In this document: positions 6,671-13,019 of the stretch, one piece after another
Layout of the letters: the number at the start of each line of letters is the position of its first letter
Position numbering within the stretch: the first letter of the stretch is position 1
Assembly: GCA_047517485.1 (NCBI GenBank)
Contig: JAKZSU010000033.1
Span: 1-13,019, forward strand
Direction: 5' to 3'
DNA length: 13,019 bases
Source of the DNA: JAKZSU01 sp047517485
Lineage (GTDB): Bacteria; Pseudomonadota; Alphaproteobacteria; UBA7887
The notes under the pieces: generated by a model
What the model was told of the DNA's origin: nothing
What the model saw: only the letters and a program-made list of their open reading frames with translations
Databases searched by the model: none
Translations under genes and position numbers: made by a program

Positions 6671-7741
6671 CTAATTCCCCTGTTCCAAGGCCGCGATGAC
6701 GGCGTCGGCGACTTGTTCCGTGGTCGCGGTGCCGCCGAGATCGGGCGGCAACACCGACGCCTCGCGGGCGACCCGCGCGATCGCCGCGTCGAGGCGGCGC
6801 GCCGAGTCGCCCTCCCCCAGATGGTCGAACATCATCGCGCCGCTGGCGATCGCGGCAAGCGGATTGGCGATGCCCTGGCCGACGATATCGGGTGCGGTGC
6901 CGTGCACCGGCTCGAACATCGAGGGCGCGCGGCGCTCGGGATCGAGATTGGCGCTCGCCGCCATGCCCAGACTACCAGACAAGGCGCCGGCGAGGTCGGA
7001 CAGGATATCGGCATGCAGATTGGTCGCCACGATGACGTCCATGGTGCCCGGCTTGAGCACCATCTGGGCGGCGCAGGCATCGACCAGAACCCGGTTCGTC
7101 GCGATATCGGAATAATCCGCCGCGACCTCGTCGAAGATGTCGTCCCACATCACCATGCCGTGTTTCTGCGCATTCGATTTTGTCACGCATGTCAAATGTT
7201 TACGAGGACGTGTTCGTGCAATTTCGAAAGCGTAACGTTGAATGCGCTCGACCCCGGTTCGGGTAAACATGGTGGTGTCGATGCCGACCTCGTGGGCGGT
7301 GCCGCGGTGGGTCCGGCCGCCAATACCGGCATATTCGCCCTCGCTGTTTTCGCGGACCACGATCCAGTCGACTTGGCGACCGAGATCCTCGCGCAGCGGC
7401 CCGGTCAAGCCGGCCAGTAATTTCGCCGGGCGCACGTTGGCATATTGATCGAGCCCCTGGCACAGCGCGAGCCGCAAGCCCCACAAGGTCACGTCGTCGG
7501 GGATTTCGGGATCGCCGACCGCGCCGAAATAAATCGCGTCGAATCCGCGAATCGCCTCAAGACCATCGGCGGGCATCATCACGCCATACTTGCGAAAGAA
7601 ATCGGAGCCCCAGGGAAAGTCTTCCGTATCAAGGGCAAAGCCGTCGGCGGCGGCGACCACGCGGAGGACCCTGAGCCCCGCCGTCACCACCTCGGGCCCG
7701 ATTCCATCGCCGCCGATTATCGCGATCTTATGTGTCCGCAC
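6671..7741 (-). CDS. Tartrate/D-malate dehydrogenase-type beta-decarboxylating dehydrogenase
   Basis: This 356-residue member of the isocitrate/isopropylmalate dehydrogenase family oxidises a 2-hydroxy acid with NAD+, often with decarboxylation. Motifs seen: GDGIGPEV (11-18), R90 and R104 (ANVRP), R130, Y137 in ENSEGEYAG, K188 in CVTKSN, and metal ligands D221 (VDACAAQ), D245 and D249 (NLHADILSDLAG). The NAD-binding FEPVHGTAPDI is at 276-286. The GVMMPADG and LWGLRLALCQGLDQYANVRP segments are those of tartrate dehydrogenase/decarboxylase (TtuC) and D-malate dehydrogenase (DmlA) rather than LeuB, so I exclude leucine biosynthesis. Exact substrate cannot be assigned. The start is GTG, with GGGGA upstream. 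It is divergent from the acid-sugar operon across 172 bp, suggesting shared regulation of related hydroxy-acid catabolism. Confidence 0.9.
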   Translation of the reverse strand: MRTHKIAIIGGDGIGPEVVTAGLRVLRVVAAADGFALDTEDFPWGSDFFRKYGVMMPADGLEAIRGFDAIYFGAVGDPEIPDDVTLWGLRLALCQGLDQYANVRPAKLLAGLTGPLREDLGRQVDWIVVRENSEGEYAGIGGRTHRGTAHEVGIDTTMFTRTGVERIQRYAFEIARTRPRKHLTCVTKSNAQKHGMVMWDDIFDEVAADYSDIATNRVLVDACAAQMVLKPGTMDVIVATNLHADILSDLAGALSGSLGMAASANLDPERRAPSMFEPVHGTAPDIVGQGIANPLAAIASGAMMFDHLGEGDSARRLDAAIARVAREASVLPPDLGGTATTEQVADAVIAALEQGN

Positions 7742-7793
7742 GTCTGGTTTCCCCGTCTGGATTGGTGGTTTTCCTACACTCTTGCGCCGCCCC

Positions 7794-7833
7794 TTGTGTC
7801 CGGCAAATTACGATCCTATACCACACGGGATCG
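7794..7833 (+). promoter_or_regulatory. Candidate promoter with overlapping operator for the plus-strand operon
   Basis: TTGTGT (7794-7799) and TATACC (7817-7822) are separated by exactly 17 bp and face the operon, giving a leader of about 85 bases. An inverted repeat, CGATCC (7811-7816) and GGATCG (7828-7833) with an 11-base spacer, straddles the -10 box, where a repressor would block transcription. On the opposite strand the same region reads GGTATAGG, a possible -10 for the divergent gene. The boxes match consensus only moderately (3/6 and 4/6). Confidence 0.3.
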
Positions 7834-7913
7834 ATGCGCCCCGGGCGGGTGCAAGCGGCGACCACCATCGACAGCTGGTCTTGATCCGCAACGTCACGTT
7901 TATACGGAAGGGG

Positions 7914-8891
7914 ATGTCGGTGGCTACCCTCGGAATAACCATGGGCGACCCGAGCGGGGTCGGCCCGGAGATCATTTGCAAGGCGCTGGCCAAGCTTTCG
8001 CGGGAGCAGCGGTCGCAATGCCTGGTGATCGGCGGCGGCGAATTTCTGCTGCGCGCCAACGCGCTGTGCGGGTCCGGTCTCAGCTTTGGCACCGGGTCCG
8101 GCGACGTCGCAATCGAAGCGGTGGAGACGCCGTTGCAAGACGAAATTCGCGACAGCACGGAAACCGCGGGCGGCGGGCACGCCGCGCACGGCTATGTGGT
8201 GAGAGCCGTCGAGCTGGCGCAAAGCGGCGCTATCGGCGCGATCGTCACCGCGCCACTCAATAAGGCGGCGCTGCATATGGCGGGGCACAAATACGACGGC
8301 CACACCGAACTGCTGCAGCATCTGACCGGCGCGCCGTCGTCGTACATGCTGCTGGCCTCGGAGACGCTGAAAGTCGCGCATGTGACGACGCATGTCTCGC
8401 TGAATGGTGCGATCAAGGGAACGCGCACCCAGCGGATTCTGGATACCATGCGCGCCGGCCGCGATCATCTGCGCCGCCTCGGTATCGACAATCCCCGTAT
8501 CGCCTGCGCCGGCCTCAACCCCCATTGCGGCGAGGGCGGACTATTCGGCCACGAGGATACCGAGCAGATCGTGCCCGCGGTCGCGGCCGCGCGCGCCGAG
8601 GGTATCGAGGCCTCGGGCCCTTATGCCGCCGACACGGTGTTCTATCGCGCCAGCCAAGGCGAGTTCGATCTGGTGATCGCCAACTACCACGATCAAGGAC
8701 ACATCCCGGTAAAACTGATCGCTTTCCATACCGCGGTCAACGTGTCCCTGGGTCTGCCGATCGAACGCTGTTCGGTCGACCATGGCACCGCCTTCGACAT
8801 TGCCTGGACCGGCAAGGCCGACCCGACGAACATGCTGTCGGCACTGGACTACGGGCGGCGCATCGCCGAGACGCCCGCCGCCGCACCTTGA
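7914..8891 (+). CDS. pdxA2: PdxA-family dehydrogenase, probable 4-phospho-D-threonate/erythronate 3-dehydrogenase
   Basis: The protein has 325 residues, the usual PdxA length. It has the N-terminal MGDPSGVGPEI (10-20), GHTELL (129-134), CAGLNPHCGEGG, NYHDQG and SVDHGTA motifs. The three metal-binding histidines are H160 (TTH), H204 (NPH) and H259 (YHDQG), so it should be active. PdxA proper oxidises 4-phosphohydroxy-L-threonine in vitamin B6 synthesis. The PdxA2 subgroup oxidises 4-phospho-D-threonate or erythronate, which then loses CO2 to give dihydroxyacetone phosphate. The DUF1537 kinase gene 7 bp downstream argues strongly for the PdxA2 role. TphB-like aromatic diol dehydrogenases are also in this family and remain an alternative. 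The ATG at 7914 is adjacent to GGAAGGGG; the GTG at 7920 is better spaced and may be the true start. The frame is open further upstream, but that part overlaps the promoter region. Confidence 0.88.
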   Translation: MSVATLGITMGDPSGVGPEIICKALAKLSREQRSQCLVIGGGEFLLRANALCGSGLSFGTGSGDVAIEAVETPLQDEIRDSTETAGGGHAAHGYVVRAVELAQSGAIGAIVTAPLNKAALHMAGHKYDGHTELLQHLTGAPSSYMLLASETLKVAHVTTHVSLNGAIKGTRTQRILDTMRAGRDHLRRLGIDNPRIACAGLNPHCGEGGLFGHEDTEQIVPAVAAARAEGIEASGPYAADTVFYRASQGEFDLVIANYHDQGHIPVKLIAFHTAVNVSLGLPIERCSVDHGTAFDIAWTGKADPTNMLSALDYGRRIAETPAAAP

Positions 8892-8898
8892 GGACTTC

Positions 8899-10077
8899 GT
8901 GTCGATCGAAATCGCGATTTTGGCTGACGATTTAACCGGCGCCCTGGATGCCGCGGCGCCCTATGCCGACCGCGGCCTCGATACCCGCGTCGCGACAACG
9001 CCCGAAAGCCTGCGTGCAATAGGAACGCCGATTCCCACGGTCCTGTCGTTCTGCACCCAATCGCGGCACGTGCCGCCCGACCGGGCGATTAGCAGGATCG
9101 AGGCGACGAGCCGAATGGTTTCGGAATACCATCCGGCGTTCTGGTTCAAGAAGATCGACTCGACGTTGCGCGGCAACGTGGCGCCGGAAATTCTCGCCGC
9201 GATCGCCGCCACTGGTCTCGGCCAGGCAGTGATATGTTCGGCGATGCCGGAGCAAGGACGAACCCTCGAGAACGGTGCGGTGTTGGTCGATGGCATCCCG
9301 CTTGCCGACACCGATTTCGTGCATGACGCGGTATCCCCGGCCTCGCCGGTGCCGCTTTGCGACCAGTTGCGCCGGATCGACCCGGCCTTGCCGGTCGCCA
9401 ACATCGCGCACCATTTGCCGGCGCCGACCAGCGGGTTGGCAATTTGGGTGGCGGACGCGCAAAACCGCGGTGATCTCGCGCGCATCGCCAAATGGTTGAT
9501 CGAACGTCATGGCCAAACCATGGCCGTGGGATCGGCCGGTCTGGCGGAAGCGCTGGCGGCAACCGCGATGGGAAAAAAAGCCGATTTCCAGCGTCCCGGC
9601 CGCTCCGAACACCCGCTACTCTACGTCATCGGATCACGCTCGACGAAAAGCGATCGGCAAGTCGAACGCCTGCTTCGCGAGAACAGCGATTGCGTGGAGA
9701 TCGCGGCGCCACAAGGACGCTTCGACCCAATCGCGGCGGCGCGGGACTTATCGGGGCGATCGTGTGGCGTGGTTCGCATCCCGCGCCAGCTCGACGATCC
9801 GCCGGCGGATACGGTCGCCGCCGCGCTTGGCGCAAGTGTCGCGGCATTGCTCGACATTTTCAAGTTTAGGGCGCTGCTGCTGACCGGCGGCGACGTGACC
9901 GCGGCGGTGCTCCACGCCATCGATGAGCCGATTATGACGTTGGAAGGACAAATCTCGCCGGGCGTCCCCTTGAGCCACGTCGAGTATGGCGGCGAAAGGC
10001 TGTGGCTGGTCACCAAGGCCGGCGGCTTCGGCAACGAAGATTTGCTGTTGAACATTCCTCCCCTATTGGGACGTTGA
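8899..10077 (+). CDS. DUF1537 four-carbon acid-sugar kinase (D-threonate/erythronate kinase type)
   Basis: The protein has 392 residues. The family phosphorylates four-carbon sugar acids (D-threonate, L-threonate, D-erythronate, or their 3-oxo or 2-oxo forms) at O4 using ATP. Seen here are the N-terminal substrate motif ILADDLTGALDAA (7-19), the KKIDSTLRGN segment (84-93), and the C-terminal ATP-binding parts LLTGGDVTAAVL (327-338), ISPGVPLS and KAGGFGNEDLL (373-383). The GTG at 8899 is chosen because it follows TTGAGGACTTC, a good ribosome site, and begins right before the first conserved strand. Linkage to a PdxA-type dehydrogenase is the arrangement described for D-threonate (DtnK/PdxA2). 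The kinase then acts first and its neighbour second. Motifs alone do not separate the substrate subtypes. Confidence 0.9.
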   Translation: MSIEIAILADDLTGALDAAAPYADRGLDTRVATTPESLRAIGTPIPTVLSFCTQSRHVPPDRAISRIEATSRMVSEYHPAFWFKKIDSTLRGNVAPEILAAIAATGLGQAVICSAMPEQGRTLENGAVLVDGIPLADTDFVHDAVSPASPVPLCDQLRRIDPALPVANIAHHLPAPTSGLAIWVADAQNRGDLARIAKWLIERHGQTMAVGSAGLAEALAATAMGKKADFQRPGRSEHPLLYVIGSRSTKSDRQVERLLRENSDCVEIAAPQGRFDPIAAARDLSGRSCGVVRIPRQLDDPPADTVAAALGASVAALLDIFKFRALLLTGGDVTAAVLHAIDEPIMTLEGQISPGVPLSHVEYGGERLWLVTKAGGFGNEDLLLNIPPLLGR

Positions 10078-10087
10078 AAGGACATTC

Positions 10088-10839
10088 ATGAACCGGATCG
10101 ACTTGGAAAACCGGGTGGCGGTGATTACCGGCGGCGCGGTTGGCATCGGCTTTGCCACCGCCGAACGCATGCTCGACTCGGGCGCCTCGGTCGCGTTGTG
10201 GGATCGCGACAGCGCCAATCTGGACGCGGCGGTCGAGAAACTCCGGTCTCGCGGCCCGGTCCATGCGGTGGCGATGGATGTCGCGGATCCGGACTCGGTG
10301 GCGGCCGCGACCGCCGCGACGATATCGCAATGCGGCACGATCGATATTCTGGTCAACAGCGCCGGTATCGGCGGTGCCAACCAAAAAATATGGGAGACGC
10401 CGATCGAGGAATGGCGCCGGGTGATCGAGATCGATCTCAACGGGACGTTTTTCTGTTGCCGCGCGGTGGTGCCGCGGATGATCGAGAACGGCTACGGGCG
10501 GATCGTCAACATCGCCTCGATCGCCGGCAAGGAAGGCAATCCCAATCACGGCCATTACAGCGCGGCCAAAGCGGGAGTCATCGGCCTGACCAAATCGCTT
10601 GGCAAGGAGACCGCCGAACTCGGTGTCCTGGTCAACTGCGTCGCGCCGGCGGTGATCGAGACGCCGATCCTGCAACAGAATACGCCGGAGCAGAATGCCT
10701 ATATGATCGCCAAGATCCGATGGGACGGATGGGGCAGCCGGCGGAAGTGGCGGCCCTCATCGCATGGCTGTCCTCTGAAGACGTGACCTTCTCGACCGGC
10801 GCGACATACGATATCTCGGGCGGGCGGGCGACCTACTGA
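10088..10839 (+). CDS. SDR family oxidoreductase with an apparent 1-base frameshift
   Basis: As read, the ATG frame ends at 10786 after 232 residues, with an unrelated tail beginning WDGWGSRRKW. The missing end, MGRMGQPAEVAALIAWLSSE to DISGGRATY, continues in another frame to a stop at 10839. Adding one base (most simply a third C) at 10717-10718 gives a 250-residue protein with an intact PMGRMGQPAEVA junction. Motifs: TGGAVGIG (14-21), NSAG, S144, and Y157/K161 in YSAAK. These are all in the intact part, but the lost region forms the end of the Rossmann fold and dimer contacts. The gene is preceded by AAAGGA and sits inside a compact operon, so it was selected as part of the pathway. It could oxidise a hydroxyl of the substrate, such as a 2- or 4-hydroxy acid; the substrate is unknown. 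The shift may be a sequencing error or a recent mutation. Confidence 0.88.
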
Positions 10840-10852
10840 AAGGCAAGACGCG

Positions 10853-11788
10853 ATGGCTATAAAGTGCGCGATACTCGGCTCGGGCAATATCGGCACCGAT
10901 CTCATGACCAAGGTCATCAAAACATCGAAGACCTTGGAAATGGCGGCGCTGGTGGGCATCGATCCCGACTCCGACGGCCTGGCGCGGGCGCGCGACGCCG
11001 GCGTGGCGGTGACCGATCGTGGCATAGACGGTCTGGTCGCGATGCCGGCGTTCGCCGATATACGCCTGGTGTTCGACGCGACATCGGCCAAGGCGCACGC
11101 GCGCCACGCCGCGGTCTGCGCCGAACACGGCAAGCAGATGATCGACCTCACCCCAGCGGCGATCGGCCCCTATGTGGTGCCAGTGGTCAATATGGAAGAG
11201 CATTTCGACGCCCCCAACTTCAACATGGTGAGTTGCGGCGGACAGGCGACGATCCCGATGGTGCACGCGGTCGCCCGGGTCTCGAGATCAGTCCCCTACG
11301 CGGAGATCGTCGCGTCGATTTCCAGTCGCTCGGCGGGACCGGGAACCCGCGCCAATATCGACGAGTTCACCCGGACCACCGCGGCTGGGCTCGAGAAAGT
11401 CGGCGGCGCCGGGCGCGGCAAGGCGATTATCGTGCTCAACCCCGCGACCCCACCGATGATCATGCGCGATACCGTGTTCACCCTGTCGGAGGGTGGCTCG
11501 CCGGAAGATATCGAACAATCGATCGAGGACATGGTCAAGGAAGTCCAGCACTATGTGCCGGGCTATCGATTGAAGCAAAAAGTTCAGTTCCAAAGCCTGG
11601 GCGACAACAATCCGATCCATATTCCCGGCTATGGCGACTTCACCGGCATCAAATCCTCGGTGTTCCTCGAGGTCGAGGGCGCCGGGCATTACCTGCCCAA
11701 ATACGCCGGCAACCTCGACATCATGACGTCGGCCGCGCTGAAGACCGCCGAGCGCTTCGTCGAGCGCCGGATGAACGGCGGAGGTTAA
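10853..11788 (+). CDS. mhpF: Acetaldehyde dehydrogenase (acylating)
   Basis: The protein has 311 residues, full length for the MhpF/BphJ/DmpF family. It converts an aldehyde, NAD+ and CoA to acyl-CoA (acetaldehyde to acetyl-CoA, EC 1.2.1.10; relatives also take propanal). Seen: the nucleotide motif LGSGNIGTD (8-16), catalytic C128 in VSCGGQATIPMVHA, SAGPGTRANIDEFT, NPATPPMIMRDTV, and the long GAGHYLPKYAGNLDIMT end. The partner aldolase gene starts four bases after the stop, as in all channelling pairs of this family. The start has AAGG about 10 bases upstream and follows the SDR stop by 13 bp. The enzyme would draw the reactive aldehyde through the tunnel from the aldolase. All key residues are present. 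Confidence 0.95.
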   Translation: MAIKCAILGSGNIGTDLMTKVIKTSKTLEMAALVGIDPDSDGLARARDAGVAVTDRGIDGLVAMPAFADIRLVFDATSAKAHARHAAVCAEHGKQMIDLTPAAIGPYVVPVVNMEEHFDAPNFNMVSCGGQATIPMVHAVARVSRSVPYAEIVASISSRSAGPGTRANIDEFTRTTAAGLEKVGGAGRGKAIIVLNPATPPMIMRDTVFTLSEGGSPEDIEQSIEDMVKEVQHYVPGYRLKQKVQFQSLGDNNPIHIPGYGDFTGIKSSVFLEVEGAGHYLPKYAGNLDIMTSAALKTAERFVERRMNGGG

Positions 11789-11792
11789 GATT

Positions 11793-12830
11793 ATGTCCGA
11801 TAAGCCCAAGCTCTATATCCAGGACGTCACGCTGCGCGATGGCATGCACGCCATCCGCCACCAGTTCGGCCTCGATACCGTTCGCGACATCACGCTCGCG
11901 CTGGACAAAGCCCGGGTCGATGCCATCGAGATCTGCCACGGCGACGGTCTGAACGGGTCGAGCTTCAACTATGGCTTCGCCTCGCATACCGACGTCGAGT
12001 GGATCGCGGCGATGGCCGAGGTCCTCGAGCACGCCAAACTGACGACTCTGTTGATCCCGGGGATCGGCACTATCGAAGACCTGCAAGCTGCCTACGACGC
12101 CGGTGTCCGATCGGTTCGTGTCGCCACCCATTGCACCGAGGCCGATGTCGCCAAGCAGCACATCGCGTTCGCGCGCGAGATCGGCATGGATGTCTCGGGA
12201 TTTCTGATGATGGCGCACATGATCCCGGCCGACGAACTGGTCGTCCAAGCGCTGCTGATGGAGAGCTATGGCGCGCATTGCGTCTATGTGACGGATTCGG
12301 CGGGAGCGCTAACCATGGACGGGGTCGCCGATCGCTTCAAGGCGTTCGCCGACGCGCTCAAGCCGGAAACCCAGCGTGGTATCCACGCGCATCATAACCT
12401 GTCGCTCGGTGTCGCCAATTCGGTGGTCGCGGTGGAGCACGGCGCGACCCGGGTCGACGCCTCGCTCGCCGGGCACGGCGCCGGCGCGGGGAATACGCCG
12501 CTCGAAGTCTTGATCGCGGTCGCCGATCTTTTGGGTTGGGAGCACGGCTGCGATCTTTTCGCACTGATGGATGCCGCCGAGGACCTGATCCGACCGTTGC
12601 AAGACCGCCCGGTTCGGGTCGATCGCGAAACCCTGTCGTTGGGATATTCCGGCGTCTATTCGAGCTTTCTCAGGCACGCGGAAACCGCGGCCGAAACCTA
12701 TGGCGTCGATACCCGCGAAATTCTTTCCGAACTGGGACGGCGGCGCATGGTCGGCGGGCAAGAGGACATGATCGTCGATGTCGCGCTCGATATCGCCGAA
12801 GGGCGCGTTGCCAAGGACACCGGCGGCTGA
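11793..12830 (+). CDS. mhpE: 4-hydroxy-2-oxovalerate aldolase
   Basis: The protein has 345 residues, full length for the MhpE/BphI/DmpG family (EC 4.1.3.39). This divalent metal-dependent class II aldolase cleaves 4-hydroxy-2-oxo acids into pyruvate and an aldehyde. Seen: VTLRDGMHAIRHQ with R15, D16 (metal) and H19 (base); HGDGLNGSSFNYGF; VATHCTEADV; GFLMMAHM; DSAGALTMDG; metal histidines H198 and H200 in HAHHNLSLGVANS; DASLAGHGAGAGNTPLEV; and the C-terminal GYSGVYSSFLRHAE with Y289. The GGAGG ribosome site (11780-11784) lies inside the last codons of the preceding gene, so translation is probably coupled. Classical aromatic operons also carry 2-oxopent-4-enoate hydratase (MhpD), which is absent here, so the substrate may come from another route. 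Confidence 0.95.
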   Translation: MSDKPKLYIQDVTLRDGMHAIRHQFGLDTVRDITLALDKARVDAIEICHGDGLNGSSFNYGFASHTDVEWIAAMAEVLEHAKLTTLLIPGIGTIEDLQAAYDAGVRSVRVATHCTEADVAKQHIAFAREIGMDVSGFLMMAHMIPADELVVQALLMESYGAHCVYVTDSAGALTMDGVADRFKAFADALKPETQRGIHAHHNLSLGVANSVVAVEHGATRVDASLAGHGAGAGNTPLEVLIAVADLLGWEHGCDLFALMDAAEDLIRPLQDRPVRVDRETLSLGYSGVYSSFLRHAETAAETYGVDTREILSELGRRRMVGGQEDMIVDVALDIAEGRVAKDTGG

Positions 12831-12860
12831 TACCGGCTTGGCGTTAACAAAGACTCATAC

Positions 12861-12893
12861 CAAACCACGGTGAGTAAGGCTCATCGCGGTTTG
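12861..12893. repeat. Near-copy of the 14-bp hairpin seen at 1893
   Basis: CAAACCACGGTGAG (12861-12874) pairs with CTCATCGCGGTTTG (12880-12893), with one mismatch and one G-U pair, around a 5-base loop. The right arm is identical to that at 1912-1925. It lies 30 bp after the aldolase stop and could end the operon transcript, but lacks a T-run. It also forms the left boundary of the single repeat copy. Confidence 0.65.
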
Positions 12894-12897
12894 TAGT

Positions 12898-12957
12898 GCG
12901 TTCAGGCGCCACGCAGGCTTGCCTCGCGTAAGCTCGGGCGCGCGGTCGCGCTTGCCG
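12898..12957. repeat. Single copy of the 127-bp repeat's first half
   Basis: The segment from TGCGTTCAGGCGCCACGCAG to GCGCGCGGTCGCGCTTGCCG matches the opening 58 bp of each array unit at 1931-2496, with a few substitutions. It ends at the same CTTGCCG point as array copy 5. It is preceded by the same hairpin as the array, showing a dispersed, modular repeat family. Confidence 0.8.
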
Positions 12958-12989
12958 ACCAGCAATGAGATTCACTCAATGCTGGTCGG
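12955..12989. repeat. 15-bp hairpin closing the single repeat copy
   Basis: CCGACCAGCAATGAG (12955-12969) pairs with CTCAATGCTGGTCGG (12975-12989) at 14 of 15 positions around the loop ATTCA. It follows directly on the repeat block. The flanking ATACC (12858-12862) and GGTAT (12988-12992) are reverse complements, hinting at element termini. From 12990 to the window end I see no supportable gene. Confidence 0.6.
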
Positions 12990-13019
12990 TATCATTTGGT
13001 CAATTTCTTCGGTGAGATG

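Noticed and set aside
6671..7741. Assignment as 3-isopropylmalate dehydrogenase (leuB)
   Set aside because: The GVMMPADG and LCQGLDQYANVRP segments fit the tartrate/D-malate branch, and no leucine genes are adjacent.
7590..7913. Upstream extension of the PdxA frame to 433 residues
   Set aside because: The extra 108 residues overlap the divergent dehydrogenase and the promoter region and precede the conserved MGDPSG start seen in normal-length PdxA proteins.
10864..11952. Long open frame (362 codons) overlapping mhpF in another frame
   Set aside because: It is Arg/Gly-rich, overlaps a complete well-conserved mhpF, and has no recognisable motifs. It is a by-product of high GC content.
12861..12893. 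Hairpin after the aldolase gene considered as a rho-independent terminator
   Set aside because: No T-run follows on either strand, and the same hairpin starts the unrelated repeat array at 1893, so it is better treated as part of a repeat family.
13007..13019. ATG at the very end of the window as the start of another gene
   Set aside because: Only one codon is visible and the possible ribosome site touches it, so it cannot be supported.

Overview
The window looks like chromosomal DNA from a GC-rich proteobacterium, most likely an alphaproteobacterium of the Rhodospirillales type. This is inferred from base composition, the use of GTG starts, the SAM-domain/cyclase/ATPase protein, the DUF4139 protein and the dispersed GC-rich intergenic repeats. 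No rRNA, tRNA, transposase or CRISPR array is visible.

Layout. The left 7.7 kb is read on the minus strand. From left to right it holds: the first 24 codons of an unidentified gene (1-72); a class III adenylate/guanylate cyclase with SAM and AAA-type ATPase domains that has lost its usual C-terminal half (62-1819); a gene-free stretch with about 4.5 tandem copies of a 127-bp repeat, bounded by hairpins (about 1893-2518); a pentapeptide-repeat protein with a globular C-terminal domain (2544-3644); an SDR oxidoreductase (3739-4482); an exported DUF4139 protein (4505-6559); and a tartrate/D-malate-type beta-decarboxylating dehydrogenase (6671-7741).

The right half is a tightly packed plus-strand operon (7914-12830), transcribed divergently from the tartrate-type dehydrogenase. 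It holds a PdxA-family dehydrogenase, a DUF1537 four-carbon acid-sugar kinase, a second SDR that carries an apparent 1-base deletion, an acylating acetaldehyde dehydrogenase (MhpF/BphJ type) and a 4-hydroxy-2-oxovalerate aldolase (MhpE/BphI type). Gaps are 4-13 bp and most genes have clear Shine-Dalgarno sequences. A second, single copy of the left-hand repeat follows the operon.

How the genes may work together. The kinase and PdxA-type enzyme match the known pair that converts D-threonate or D-erythronate to dihydroxyacetone phosphate through a 4-phospho acid. The aldolase and acylating dehydrogenase form a known substrate-channelling pair that turns a 4-hydroxy-2-oxo acid into pyruvate and an acyl-CoA. 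Finding both pairs in one operon, with an SDR between them and no ring-cleavage or hydratase gene, suggests a hydroxy-acid or sugar-acid catabolic route rather than the classical aromatic meta-cleavage pathway. This is the most interesting system in the window. The second notable feature is the modular, hairpin-bounded repeat family that occurs at two places.
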